Source of the DNA: Cycas panzhihuaensis
Taxonomy: Eukaryota; Cycadophyta
Length of the DNA stretch: 64,000 nucleotides
Assembly (NCBI GenBank): GCA_023213395.1
Contig: CM041465.1
Span: 221,037,741-221,101,740 of the forward strand
Direction: 5' to 3'
Part shown: positions 9,903 to 21,844 of the stretch, one piece after another
Layout: each line of letters starts with the position of its first letter
Numbering within the stretch: position 1 is the first letter of the stretch
Program-made: the position numbers and the translations under genes
The notes under the pieces: model-generated
Told to the model about the DNA's origin: nothing
The model's database searches: none
What the model saw: only the letters and a program-made list of their open reading frames with translations

Positions 9903-10265
9903 CTACTGAACTTGCCTTGCACAATCAAGAAAAGCTTTCATAACTTCAGCATACTGCAGTGGATCCTCAGGATGATCTTTGTAACATTGTATACAGGCAT
10001 CTATGAGAAGGAGTGCACGTAGTTGTCCCAAAGGTATCGGTAATTTTCGTGCATCAGAGTTCAGTCTCATGTTCCAGAATTGATGACAGATAGCAGGGCC
10101 ACACTACCAAGCATTTGAAGGCACAGCAGACGGTTCTACCACAGAATTTGAATTCCGTGTTCCAAATACTATGCAGAGGTCCCCCTTGGAGCGCAGATAC
10201 TTCCCCCATGGCGTTCTTAACTCAACGACGACCCTTATTCAAGCTCGTCAACCTGCAATAATCAT
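9903..10265 (-). pseudogene. Captured host-gene fragment, 120 codons, unknown family
   Basis: The minus strand has ATG at 10265-10263 in a GCCGCCGCCATGA context, then one uninterrupted frame of 120 codons to TAG at 9905-9903, apart from stops at codons 6 and 9 (TGA) and 54 (TAG). All three stops are single C-to-T products of CGA or CAG. The product is protein-like, not random: RTPWGKYLRSKGDLCIVFG near residues 17-35 and LPIPLGQLRALLLIDACIQ near residues 77-95, then HPEDPLQYAEVMKAFLDCA. I do not recognise the family. It is antisense to element T and unrelated to gag or pol. A TTTATAAAA and a telo-box (AAACCCTA) lie within about 55 bp upstream of the ATG, so it may have come with its own promoter. 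It could instead be one exon, since TTATTGCAG before codon 5 would also serve as a splice acceptor. Confidence 0.55.
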
Positions 10266-10294
10266 GGCGGCGGCAGAATCATCTTTTTGAGCAT

Positions 10295-10318
10295 AACCCT
10301 AACTAGGGTTTTATAAAT
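10295..10318 (-). promoter_or_regulatory. Telo-box palindrome and TATA-like motif upstream of the captured gene
   Basis: AACCCTAACTAGGGTT at 10295-10310 is a 7-bp inverted repeat holding telo-box motifs (AAACCCTA on the minus strand). TTTATAAAA overlaps its right edge (10310-10318). Telo-boxes are known in 5' regions of plant ribosomal and cell-cycle genes. The distance to the ATG at 10265 would fit a short 5' leader. Promoter activity is inferred only. Confidence 0.4.
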
Positions 10319-10924
10319 TTTTATTATTGTTTTTGGGCGTATGTTTGGCGGATGCAATTTTATATTTAAAAGAGATTAAGTTTTAATTTGCAAGTTTCAA
10401 AATTGAATTTAGTTTTATTGTATAATAATTTCAGCTCCGCTTAGCCCCTCATCACTTTAGCCCCTGGTCACATGGAGGCTTAATACGACCTGCTGCTAGC
10501 TCATGAAGGGGGTTTATCCCAATTTCATCCTTTTTCAGCATTACTAAGGAGTACCTGTCACCTTTTTGACTGTATCTTGAGATTGGGAGGTCCGATTTCA
10601 GTTCCATCTATTACGTTGGATCTGTAACAGAGAGAGCTTCTATTTGACAGGTCATTTGATATATTTTGGAGCTGTTTTCATGGAGATTTTAAATTTCAAA
10701 GTTACAAGTTCCTATTTATCTTCATTTTTTCTTAGTTTCTTTAGGCGCATATTGTATTTTCAAGACTTCTTGATGTAATGTACCCCGAATGGGGGGGATG
10801 ACATGTACTATGGACTTCTTTTTAGCTCTTGAAGAACCTATTGTGATCATATTGTACTTCATCTATGAGAGAGAGTCACATGTGCTACACAAGTCACATA
10901 TCATTTTTAGTCATGTGAAAAATT

Positions 10925-11046
10925 TAATGCTGGTTATTATTTTTGCCCATGGTGGTAAGTTGTTAGACCAATGAGGCATCATGTAAAAATTTCTAATGCT
11001 GGTTATTTTTGCCCATGGTGGCAAGTTGTTAGCCCAATGAGGCATC
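10925..11046 (+). repeat. Tandem duplication, period about 70 bp, in element T
   Basis: The segment with GCCCATGGTGG, AAGTTGTTAG and CAATGAGGCATC occurs at about 10928-10980 and again at about 10998-11046 with a few changes. Confidence 0.8.
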
Positions 11047-11159
11047 TTTTTAGCCCATGTGGCATGTTTGAGGCCATAATGCCATTGTATTTCCGGCCAT
11101 TAGATGCCGAAGAAGTGCTAGTCCTATTGAGCAAGAGGTAGGACACACTTTTAGAAGCT

Positions 11160-11665
11160 ACTCTTGCCTTCCATGTGCTTTATACATATATTTTTTCCTG
11201 CTTGCACTCCCATATGAGCAAGGGGTGGGACCTTATACAACTACTCTTGCCAGCTCCTTATTGCTCCACGTATACAAAGGGAGTTCCTACCAATCAAGTT
11301 GCGGTGATAACCCATGCATTCCGTAGATGGACTCCACTTCATATGGACTTCAAGACTTTCTTATTCAAGGTCTGATAGTGTTTATGATCCAAAGTGAGAT
11401 TTATGATTCAAAGAGACTTTTGGAGACTCTTGCCATGTGCCATGTGCTTATTATATATATTTTCCTTGCACTCCCATATGAGCAAGGGTGGGACCTTATC
11501 TGACTACTCTTGCCGACTCTGATTGCTCCACGTATACAAAGGAGTTCTACCCAATCAAGTTGCGGTTGATAACCCATGCATTCCGTAGATGGACTCCACT
11601 TCATATGGACTTCAAGACTTTCTTATTCTGCGGCAAAGAACGATTATGATCCAAAGACTTTTAGA
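11160..11665 (+). repeat. Tandem duplication, period about 265 bp, in element T
   Basis: The first unit (about 11160-11425) and second unit (about 11426-11665) share ATATGAGCAAGG, GCTCCACGTATACAAAGG and GCATTCCGTAGATGGACTCC in the same order with small indels. No protein is apparent. Confidence 0.85.
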
Positions 11666-11714
11666 GACTTGAGCTTATCATTGAAGTGACGACATTTATG
11701 TAATTGACTATTAT

Positions 11715-11723
11715 AGGGGGGAA
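11715..11723 (+). other. Polypurine tract of element T
   Basis: AGGGGGGAA abuts the TG start of the 3' LTR. Confidence 0.85.
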
Positions 11724-12003
11724 TGTTGGGTGTAATACTCAATTCCAATAACCCTATGTAAACTCTCTCTATCTTGTGTATTCTATATTAGAGTTGTGGG
11801 CCACCTTGATATGTGTGCCACCTCTAAGTAGTCCAATGGGGTTCTTTCTCTAGTGGTGAGGCTGTACTATAAGTATGTACTATTATTTGTTCATAATTGA
11901 GTTTTGGCCAATTCTCCAACATGGTGTCTATTCTGTGCATACTTCATCTTTTTGTTACTCACCATTAGGGTTTGATGTGCTTGTTAAATTACTAATCCTA
12001 ACA
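11724..12003 (+). repeat. 3' LTR of element T (280 bp)
   Basis: It starts TGTTGGGTGTAATAC, ends CTAACA and is followed by the ATATT target duplication. It shares its first 13 bp with the LTR of element H, so the two families are probably related. Confidence 0.92.
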
Positions 12004-12459
12004 ATATTGATCATGCTTAGGCTTATGTTTTTATTAATTATTTAGAAGTATATTATGTACTTACATTTTTATTTGCTTCATATATTCCAAGAATCTTTAT
12101 ACATACTATTATGCTCCTCTTACTTAGTTAAGTCTCCACAATGATAAGGTAAGCTTTAAAGGGATGCAAGTTTGAAATCCCAAGCAAACTTCATGGATAT
12201 TTCTATGTTGAGCTATACAATACTCAATTATAGCTATTTTATATGTACGAAACATTATCATCCCATGCTTTTGGGTGATTGCAAATACACATATGGATTA
12301 ATTATATTATGGTTCAATTTATCACCTTAAATCATCCATCTATTTGAGGGTAGAATGCATTAATCCTTTTTAGTCATGCCTATAATGTAGCTTATAACTT
12401 ACTTATGAATTGATTATTTTAGTGGAAATGATAGATTATGACAATCCAAAATACGTTCA

Positions 12460-12890
12460 TCTATTGATGGAAAATCATTTCACAATTTACTACCTTGTTA
12501 ATATCTTCTTATAGGGTATAACAATTGCCATCTTGTTAAATCTTTCAACAATCACAAATAAGTAATTTTTTATTTTTTCTAGGTAGTTAATAGACCTCCA
12601 AGGAAGTCCATTGATATTGATTCCTAGGGTTTCAAAGTTATTAACAATGGTGACTATAATCTCAACATCCAATTAATAACTCTTGATATGATACATAATG
12701 TATAGCCTTTAATAAATTTCTTAACTTCTATAATTATCTTGGGCTAAAAGAAATATCTTTATAAGTTATCCATGTTCTTTTTGACTCCAAAGTGTCCTAC
12801 TACTTTCAAATGATGAGCTTACTATATTAGTCAATTTTTATATCCAGATGTTGGCATATATATTTCATGTAATTTATACAACTATCCATG
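12460..12890 (-). pseudogene. Gypsy C integrase zinc-binding region and core start
   Basis: Reading minus, the H2C2 zinc-binding region appears as AHHLKVVGHFGVKKNM with a later FIKGYTLC. The core start follows in the open frame 12672-12490 as LPWRSIN and FVIVERFNKMAIVIPYKK, the equivalent of the PW-SI-x-D and VVDRFSKMAHFIPCKK motifs. The catalytic Asp of the VVD motif is Glu here. Stops separate the segments, so it is inactive. Confidence 0.65.
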
Positions 12891-13328
12891 CTTGCTCAAA
12901 TAATATTTTTGGTATTCCTCCTTCGGCCTTCTTATATTCTTTAATATCTTTATGATGGTGACAAAATCAACTTCATTAGAGTATAACTCAAATTCTTTGA
13001 AGCTTAAGCATTATAATCTTAACATAAAGCGTAAACTTAGTGTTTATGGTAGTGAAAGGAAGTATACGATTTTATTATGTATCCATTTTGTATATTTTAT
13101 CACTAGGTTAAATTGTTGTAGGTGGGTGACACATTTTAAATATTTACTATTTTGTAACTTCTATTGAATATATAAATATTATAATAGTTGGCAATTTGTA
13201 TGCATAATTATTTCTTTGCTTTATAAATAAAGTCGCTAAAATTTTAACATCTATTTTAGGGCATGCATTTGATTACTTTTGAGGAGGTTTTAGAATGGTA
13301 TGCAACTAGCCAACCTTATAGAAAATCG

Positions 13329-15340
13329 TGATGACCCAACCTACCATGACAAGCTTGCATGTAGTGTGATTAAGATATGATGGTAATGTACTAAATTTTT
13401 TTAATAATTCTAGTACCTAATTATATACTAGTCTCGAATTTACGAAGGTTTTTATGAGAGTAATGTAGAACAGAATAAACACCTTAGGATGCATATAAAC
13501 TCAAGTTAGATAGGTGCTTAACACTTATATATAAGATCTCTTTTATTGTAACCAAGAACCATATGAGAATTGCAAGTAGCCATAACTAAGAATTCATGTA
13601 GAAATTTACCATAAGCTAAGCTACATATCTAGCTAATAGAGCAACAATACATAAAAAATCTTAAAGCATAGAACAAAGTATCTAAGATATAACAAGGGGG
13701 TAAAGCCAACCAACTAGATTACAACTGAAGGATTCACCCATCCTAAAGGAATGTGCCTCTAAGTTAGAGTAGATGATATGAATGTTAAAATATTGGTTTT
13801 CCATTCTTCACACAACCCTTTCTAAGTTGCCTTATCAATAGATGCAATAAGGCCTTTTTATATAAAACCCTGTACTATAAGAAGTTACCTCAAAGTTGCT
13901 ACTATTGCATGTAAGTGTACCTTTACTTAAAGCATCACTAGTGTCACATAATATCAATTATTTCTTCTTAAACCATGCTTGTTCTTCTAATTATACTAGT
14001 AATATTAAGTCATTTAGAGGTCCTTATAAGCTCAATCTTAAAGGATTACCTTATTGTGCCGTGCACCCATAAAAAATTTATAGAGTGTAACCGAGTTCAA
14101 GAGGAGTAACTACCCAAGACCCTTGTCTTTAAACAACATGTAGGTAGAGTAGCCAACTCAATACTATATATATAAAAAGCTTAGGGAGAGCAACCAACTC
14201 ATAATTCCTACTCAACTACTTATCAAGGAGGAGTAACTGGTCCACTACCTTGATCTCAAGATACTAGTAAGTAGAAGCAACCACTCAAATACCTTGCAAA
14301 ATACTGACCAATGATAAGGTAAAGGGGAGCAACTATCTTAATACTGTATCTTATAAAAAACTATTGCACCTAATAATAATATCTTAAGGGGTTTACTATT
14401 GTAGCTTATACACAAGATTCTGAAATATACCAATCATGCCTTTTTACAAGACCTAAATAGCTCACCAATAATATTCAATTTGCTGTACAAGTTGCATTGA
14501 AATTCTACTATGAAATCCTATTTGTTCTCTGTCAATATCCCTTACTTAAATGTTCTATGAAGTTTCTCTTTTTTATTTAGCTAGTATTTATAACTCCCTT
14601 TCTACATGTATGGGTTTTCCTCTATCCTTTCTCTGTTCTTCCCCTTTGGGTTATCCTTTTGCCTTTGTTTAGTTCTCTACCCATCTATAATTAATATTGG
14701 GTGGAAGTTGTATGACTTAGTAGCTTAAATATTGCACATAATTATGGCCAAGAATGGCTTCCAATCTTAATTGTTAGTTACCAACTACTTTTTTTCACCT
14801 AGAATATTATAACATAGAGAGCCCTTTAATTTCCCCTAATTGTCTAGATATATAATTGCTTTTATTATGATTCCAATAAGACTAATTTGATAAAATTCTA
14901 TTAAATAATAAGAAAGTTAGGAATGAAACTATCAAAGTCTATTAACTATTCTTCACCCTGCTACTCCACACTTTTTATATTTTAGGGAAATGGGTATACC
15001 TTATAGGTGTATGCAATTAAATTTAAACACATGGGGATGAACTCCTCTGAATTCAGATTCCAATATAACTAGAACAGTCAAAAATTGACTTTATATGAGT
15101 GAGGAATAATAAAAGGTTGTTTAGGAGTATTTTTTACTAAACTAAGTAAGTTCAATAAAAAAACATAAAAATATCAACTTAAATATTTATTAGACATAAA
15201 ATATTTTTACGTAGATGGATAGCCTTTTTAAAGATCTTTGAATTAATAGGTGAAGTGTAAAAACCAAGTATTAAGAGAATTATGGCCATTTTAGTAAAGG
15301 GTTATTTTTTCTTGAGACTTTCACTCCTCGCAACTAGGTT
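13329..15340 (-). repeat. Element A left (3') LTR, first part
   Basis: It aligns by eye along its length with 46407-48279, for example GCCAACYAACTAGATT with GAAGGATTCACC. Its continuation is at 20022-21239 after element D. It holds no coding frame. Confidence 0.75.
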
Positions 15341-15872
15341 TGTTAGAAATATAAATAAATGTAAAATCTCTTTGATACCATATTATAATTTAGAATTTAA
15401 GTTTGACAATATATTTTAATATATTAAGTATAATGTAATAGAAATATAACAAGTATATATAATTATGAAATTATCTTATTAGAAATGTAAAGATATAAAG
15501 AAGCATATCAACAATAGAAGCATATATTAATAAGCATTAACAAGCATCACCACAAGAGGGATAGTAGATTTATATGTGAAAAATTTAATGTGAAAAAAAC
15601 CATAAGAGAAGGTGGAGTTTGGAACTCCTCTTAGATATCAAAATAAGTAGATCTCTTTTCTCAAATTCTCAAGTGGTATGTGTGCATGTTTATATCAATA
15701 ATAACCTCATGAGTAGCTTATTATTTATCATGAACCTTTTCATCATCTAATAGAATGTTTACATGAAGAAATGTGTATCTCATATATCTCAATATATTTG
15801 ATTGATGGGATTGTGTATGGGTCCATATTATTAACATTAAATATTACATATGTGATAATATCATATATTCCA
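15341..15872 (-). repeat. Element D 3' LTR (left)
   Basis: 532 bp, starting TGTTAG and ending TTCCA on the plus strand. It aligns along its length with 19523-20021. Confidence 0.8.
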
Positions 15873-18800
15873 ATATTCTCCCTTAATATTTAATATCTTA
15901 AGTCTTCATCTCTTTGGACTTCAATGTCTCCGTATCTTTATATTTGTTGGATCTTATAACTTGTATAACAATTTGTAATAGTATCAAGTTGCAACCTATA
16001 TCATCACTTGTAATTTATAATATGTATCCTATTATTCATCATGCTTGTCTCCTATAAGCATTAACTTGTAAAACTTATAATTGTTAACTTGTATATAGTC
16101 ACACGTAATCATCAATGACTGACTATAAACAACCAACCTATAAATATCAACTAACCATCATCATCCATCAACACCAATATTAACATCAATTAATATATAA
16201 AGTATTTCCTTAAATATCTTCATATCTTTACCTATAAAACTACTATCAAACATTATCTATTAATTAATCATCAACAATATTAATAAATAAATTGATTACT
16301 AGGTCCATATAAAACAATATTTATCTACTAAAATACATAGGTAACTAGTCTCTATAATTGCTAGTTCGTCAGGTAATTATTCTAGATACATGATTTATTA
16401 GTTTTTAAAATACTTGTTACAAGAGTAACATAATTTTGCCTTTTGCATATGAGTTAGAATAAAATAAGCTAGTGCGTTGTATAAGAGTAGCTTATGAAAT
16501 TTTACTTGACTCTTGTATACAAGATCATTGTGTGCTTTCTCACTTGCATACCTTAGCAACTTTTTTTTGGTAACTATTAATCACTCATCATCAACAAAAA
16601 ATCATCCAAAACAAAGTAATTTCAGGAATTATCTAAACTACTTAGCCAAGATAAATTAGTTGTAATAAAGGAACATAAATAATGTGTTTCCATTTCTCTT
16701 GTCATATATGGTGAGCTAAATTTCTTATGACAACACTTATCTTTTGTTAACTAGATAACCTTAATAGCCGATTATTAGTTATATAAACTCAATAACCAAT
16801 TTGATATGCCAAATAAACAATATATGAGATTTTTTTCCTTATCTCATAAATAGGTGGAATTCCTTCATCAACTACTTATCTCTCTAACAAACAATCAATC
16901 TAGGCCCTTTATCAAATATTAGTTGGTATCATCATCATTAAAATAAATGTCCATTCCAAATAAGTTAGGTGATTTGTCATTTAACTAGTGGAGCTCTTCA
17001 TTAAACTCAATGTATGAATTTTAAGGGGGGTAATCATATTTAACATTTCAAGTATATTTTCACATCAATATGACATCAAATATATCCCACTTTATGTATT
17101 TTTTATCTCTTATGAGCCTTCAAATATCATAAATGATCCTTAAATTATTCACTTTAAAGTGAAGCTTCCTTTTTCTTTCTTTATCAATGAGAAACAAAAT
17201 CATTATAATATCAGGAGCCTTTGAAAACATTAGAATATGTACAACTTTTTCTTAAAAAAATTATAAAATTTAACTCTAATGAGGTTAAGAGCATTTTGAT
17301 CAAATTTACCCATTAGTATCTCTATCTTTTGGTTTCTAGAATATGTCTTATGACCACTCATTTTGACCCTCTTAAAATTCTCTTTCTAACATAACTAACG
17401 ACACTTAATTATGACACTTCAGTGAAAAGTTATTATTGAAAAAACACTAGTATATCATAAAAAATGAGAAATGTTTAAAAAATTACTTTGACCCCTTACC
17501 TTAGACTGCTAGTCATATATGTGATTTCATGTTGAAGTGAAGGAGGCTAATAATTTTACAATTACAAATTTAATTAAATATAGTTTATTTAATTTTAAAG
17601 TTCTCCCTTTAATGGTTTAGCCTCTGGTCCTCTGATTATTCCTTATGGCCACTTATTGGATAGAAAGGGGCTTAATAGGTTTGAATGAATTATCAAATAT
17701 AATTAAAATTTTGAGAACCTTTGTAATTTTTTATGATTATGAAAAATTTCTCTATAACAAAATCATTCTCTATTCATACGTTGATTTTGTGATTTAATTT
17801 ATATAGTGATTCAATAATACTCTAGTGAATATTCAACTCATAATCATGACCTCCATAGCTACTTCTCTCTGGAGGGCATATGAATGACTATAACTTTCTC
17901 TATCCTTCATTAATCTATAGAATATGTAGTCTCCATAGGGTATGCAATCTTTTGTCTCACCTTTCATGAGATTTGGGGCTATAACTTCTCTATTTATGTG
18001 GTGTGAAGTGGGTGTTTTCCTTTATTCTATATAGATATATCTTATGGAGGGTGGCTATATATTATTTGGGTACTACTATTTTGTAATACGGGGCATCTTC
18101 TCCATCAATTTGCAGCCTTTGTATCATGGTGATCTTCTTCTTATGATAGGTGTTTCTTCTACTAAGGAGGGCATAGGGTCTTCAAACATCTATTGGTAAT
18201 GGTGGACTATAATTGGCTATAGTGTGGTGTAGTAATTTATGAGTGACTCTATAGTGATCTCTCCTTAATGTTTGCTCTTCATGATTAACCTTAAAAATAA
18301 TCCTTTCTTCAATGCTAACTAACTTCCTCTTTGTATATCTTGCACTTGATGTAGGATAGATCAATATGTATTGGGTGTAATTAGGGTTTCATAATACAGA
18401 TAGGGGCATCATCCATAACTATGACTCTATCAACTAAATAGTATCAAACAATAGGCAAACCAGAACTAAATGAATATAATAGAATAAACGAGGCTACATG
18501 GTTATTTTGATGTATACATAGAATGAGGTGGAATGAAAATTTTGTTTCCATAAATGGCGTCCACCTTTATTTTTTAATAAATAACATCTCTTCAATAGAA
18601 TTTAATTAAATTATCACCATAATTTAATATAACTCTTCAAAATATACCCTCAATTTTATCATATGCCTTTAATAATATCAAATATCTATCACCATACCAT
18701 TTTTTCCACTTAAATATTGCCATTAATTTTCGTCACTATGTCTAGGAGTTTTACATCATAATTTTAATCATACCCACATATTATAGTATATATATTTGTT

Positions 18801-19522
18801 ACCTATTTAGCTTACTTATAGAGTAAATGGCTTGCCTGCTTCATTATATTTTCTTCGTTTTTGTATGTTATTTATTTATTTATTTTTTACATCTTTATAT
18901 TCATTCACATTTCTCAATAGCTAATAGGCTAATAAAATAACTTTTATTAAAAGAAAATCCACAAGCAAAATAGAGAAAAAAATACATAAATAAAAATAGG
19001 GTAAGAGGGATTTCATATCACTTATCTTACTATTGGTTGCAAGGTTTTGTGAAATATCCAATCTCATAAATCTCAATCACTTCTATAAGTGGGTGAGATA
19101 TATTGGTGAATTTAATTGGAAACAATATCTTGTAGACTTGATTAACACCTTCATACTCATGAATATATAGTACCAACATACTTAAATAATTATCCATATA
19201 AAATTTACATTAACATACCATTAATATTAGTATTTTGCTTTATCATGCAACTTTATTTCTTTCTTATATATGGCTCTCATCTCTTGTATGTAAATCTTCA
19301 TTAATTTTTACATGTAGCTATATCACTTTTATCTTGACTTAGAATCACAGTTACATATCACTAGCATATTCAAATTTTTTACTCATCAAATTCACCTCAT
19401 AACTTACTCCTATACTAGTTTATGTAACTAGCACACTGGCTTATCAATCTAACTCATATAAGCTTTCTTCCTGCTTGCACAAGATCTTTCATAATATGGC
19501 TAATAACCAAGCTCTAATACCA
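15873..19522 (-). other. Interior of element D, non-coding
   Basis: It is AT-rich with no frame over 60 codons that resembles a retroelement protein. The minus frame 18364-18182 (60 aa) is unrecognised. 17850-18400 is slightly richer in GC and could hold a relic I cannot identify. Parts of 15890-17400 match the interior of element E. Confidence 0.55.
19507..19522 (-). other. Primer-binding site of element D
   Basis: The minus strand reads TGGTATTAGAGCTTGG, one change from the initiator-Met tRNA site TGGTATCAGAGC. It directly follows the LTR end. Confidence 0.8.
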
Positions 19523-20021
19523 TGTTAGAAATATAAAGAAATGTAAATTTTCTTTGATACCATATTATAGTTCAGAATTTAAGTTTGATAATATGTTGCG
19601 ATGTAGTGGGTATAACGTAGTTCAAGTATAACAAGCATATATAATAACTAAATTATCTCATGAAGAATGTATATATATAAAGAATAAACATAAATATAAA
19701 GTATTAGAAATACATCAATAAGAATCACCATAAGAGAGATAATAAATTTATATGTGGATAACTTAATGTAGGAAAAACTATGAAAGAAGGTGAAGTGCCA
19801 TCTCTTTTCTCAAGTTCTTCAATGGTGTGTGTACATATTTATATCAATAGTCATCTCATGAGTAGCTTATTATTTCTCTTAAACCTTTTCATCATCTAAT
19901 AGGATTCTTACATGAAGAAACATACATCTCATATATCTCAATGTATTTGATTGGTGGTATTGTGTATGGGTCTATATTATTAATATTAAACATTACATAT
20001 GTGATAACATCATATATTCCA
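19523..20021 (-). repeat. Element D 5' LTR (right)
   Basis: 499 bp and homologous to 15341-15872. Element A LTR sequence resumes directly after it. Confidence 0.8.
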
Positions 20022-21239
20022 GCAAAGCGAACACAAACATAAGGAGAATTCGACATAAAAAATTTTGACCAAGAAACTTTGATATAAAGAGCCTCAACAT
20101 GAAGGTATTAACATGAAGATTTCAACATAAAACTCTTAACATGAAGGTCTTGACTTAAAAATTTTGATATGAAGAGCTAACTTCAAATGACCATAATTCT
20201 CTCACATGATGTTTGATTTTGGAGTTTTACCATTCGTTGGAAAGATCTCAATATGCTCTTTATCATGGAATACTTATCTAAGGCTAGAATATAACTTAAG
20301 ATAATATTTTACCTATTTAGAATTTTAAACTTAGTGAGTTATTCAATTTTATAATTAGTGATGTTTAAACCTTCTAACTTTGAACTACGATAACTTTCTT
20401 ACATGGTGCTTGTTTTAGGAGTTTTACCACTTAAGAAAAGCTCTTACTACACTCTTTGATATAGAGTGAGATTTAGAATTTAGTTATAAAGTATAAAATA
20501 AAGAATAACTATAGAACAAAGCCTTTAAGTTTGAATTTACCTTTGATAAATTGCTTGCCAATCATTCTTATAATTTTGGACTTATGTAACTTTTTCATCT
20601 GATGTCTATTTTTAGTGCTCCACCAGCCATTGGAAGTTTGGAAACTTTTTCTTTTACTTGGTAGAATCATTCACTTTAAATTATGTCTATCAACTTAATT
20701 TAACATCTCAAGCATATTTGTAGATCTAAGTACTTAATTACTACTCTTGCAACTAGTCTTACTCCTCTATTCTTCCCTCATTCATATCTTCTGCTTCCTC
20801 TTATTCATTAAAATTAGTTTGGTTGGATTCTATATTGATGAAAGCCATAACAAAATGAATATATCATATCAAAGTAAAGTTTTAGCTTACAATATAAATA
20901 CCCTCCAATAATGATTAACATATATAAATTACCTACCTAAAAACCATAAAATAGTACATCTTAATACATGGTGGAGTATGAAATAAACATCTACCTCATA
21001 AGGATGAATAAATAAATTAAGTAATACAACCTCACATATGGTAGAGTATTAAATGGATTCTACCTTAGATAGGATGAACAATAAGTAAAACTAAAATAAA
21101 GGGAACTATATTTATATAAGTTATGAAAAATAAATGAAAAAGATAAAGAAAGATAGGATAAGTACAAATTTCTGATAATTTTCCATGATAAATTAGAAAC
21201 ATACATTATTTGAGGCTTATTTTATGGTGGGTCTTTACA
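20022..21239 (-). repeat. Element A left LTR, second part
   Basis: It continues the LTR after element D and aligns with 49310-50527. It includes an imperfect array of short units related to TCAACATGAAGGT (about 20080-20175). It ends GGGTCTTTACA next to the integrase C-terminal region and polypurine position of element A. Confidence 0.7.
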
Positions 21240-21249
21240 AGAAATTAAT

Positions 21250-21840
21250 TTAACTTGCTATAAATAAATCTGGGTACTATTATACCATCTCATCCTCTAA
21301 CTCTTAAGTGGCATCTTTTAGTATCAAATATTGCCATTTAATTTTTACTTACCTCATGATTATGTTTCTCAATACTTTCTCCCTATTATCTAGAATTCTA
21401 AGTGAATTTTCTTAAAACTCCAACTTTGATCCTATTTCCAAGTTAGTCTAATCTAATATATATTTTAAATCTAGTATATAAATTTTAAGTAGAGAGATAT
21501 GAAATACATCATGTACTTAAAGGTTTAGTGGGAGTGCAAGTGTATAAGTAATAGAACCTACCCTATCAGATATCTTAAAAGGGATATAATATTTGGGAGT
21601 AGGCTTTTTGCAGCCCCCCAAACTTATAGAACTATGTTTGGGCCTCACCCTTAAGAACACATGGTCACTAACCTAGAAATACTTGGTTGTTCGCTTTAGG
21701 TCTATATAACTTTTTTGTTTATCTTACACTACCTTTAGTTATTGCTTGATGTTAATTACCTACTTTTCCATTACCTATAATATGTCTAAACCTAATATAT
21801 GCTTGTTTTCCAAGTTGTTCCAAGTTAAAGGTGTAGTATA
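21250..21840 (-). pseudogene. Element A integrase C-terminal region
   Basis: Minus-strand pieces in order: SYIDLKRTTKYF, SDHVFLRVRPKHS, LALPLNL then VHDVFHISLLK, and ATXELEDEM near the end. These correspond to the DK-SYAD-RR, G-D-x-V-F-L-x-V, HNVFHVSLLKKY and ATWELEDEM motifs of plant Ty3/gypsy integrases. Stops interrupt it. The integrase core lies beyond element B at 39008-39500, which confirms that B inserted into this gene. Confidence 0.75.
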
Positions 21841-21844
21841 CCTC

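Larger units (their letters stand above)
8476..12003 (+). mobile_element. Element T: young non-autonomous LTR retrotransposon, 3.5 kb
   Basis: Two 280-bp LTRs (8476-8755 and 11724-12003) differ at five positions by eye, about 2%. A TGGTATCAGAGCCC primer-binding site follows the left LTR directly, and an AGGGGGGAA polypurine tract precedes the right one. The 5-bp target duplication ATATT is perfect (8471-8475 and 12004-12008). The internal 2.95 kb has no gag or pol, so it must be mobilised in trans, like LARD or large TRIM elements. The interior holds a captured-gene candidate on the minus strand and two local tandem duplications. The host sequence is gypsy C. Confidence 0.9.
7641..13328 (-). 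mobile_element. Gypsy C: old Ty3/gypsy integrase remnant, split by element T
   Basis: Two minus-strand pieces (7641-8475 and 12004-13328) flank element T. From right to left they give the integrase zinc-binding region, the catalytic core start and the integrase C-terminal region, in the correct order for one minus-strand gypsy element. Many stops and frameshifts show age. I recognise no RT or gag for it here. 12890-13328 shows nothing recognisable and may be its upstream part. Confidence 0.6.
15341..20021 (-). mobile_element. Element D: non-autonomous LTR retrotransposon in the LTR of element A
   Basis: Flanking LTRs (15341-15872 and 19523-20021) both start TGTTAGAAATATAAA and end ATATTCCA on the plus strand. 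The minus-strand primer site TGGTATTAGAGCTTGG (19507-19522) and polypurine tract ATTAAGGGAGAATAT (15873-15887) fix the orientation. The 3.6-kb interior has no gag or pol that I can recognise. It shares sequence with the interior of element E, so it is a family rather than one degraded copy. The target duplication is unclear (flanks AGGTT and GCAAA). Confidence 0.75.

Noticed and set aside
16000-19500. Possible degraded copia pol inside element D
   Set aside because: I looked for RT (YVDD) and integrase motifs on the minus strand and found none. The interior is treated as non-coding.
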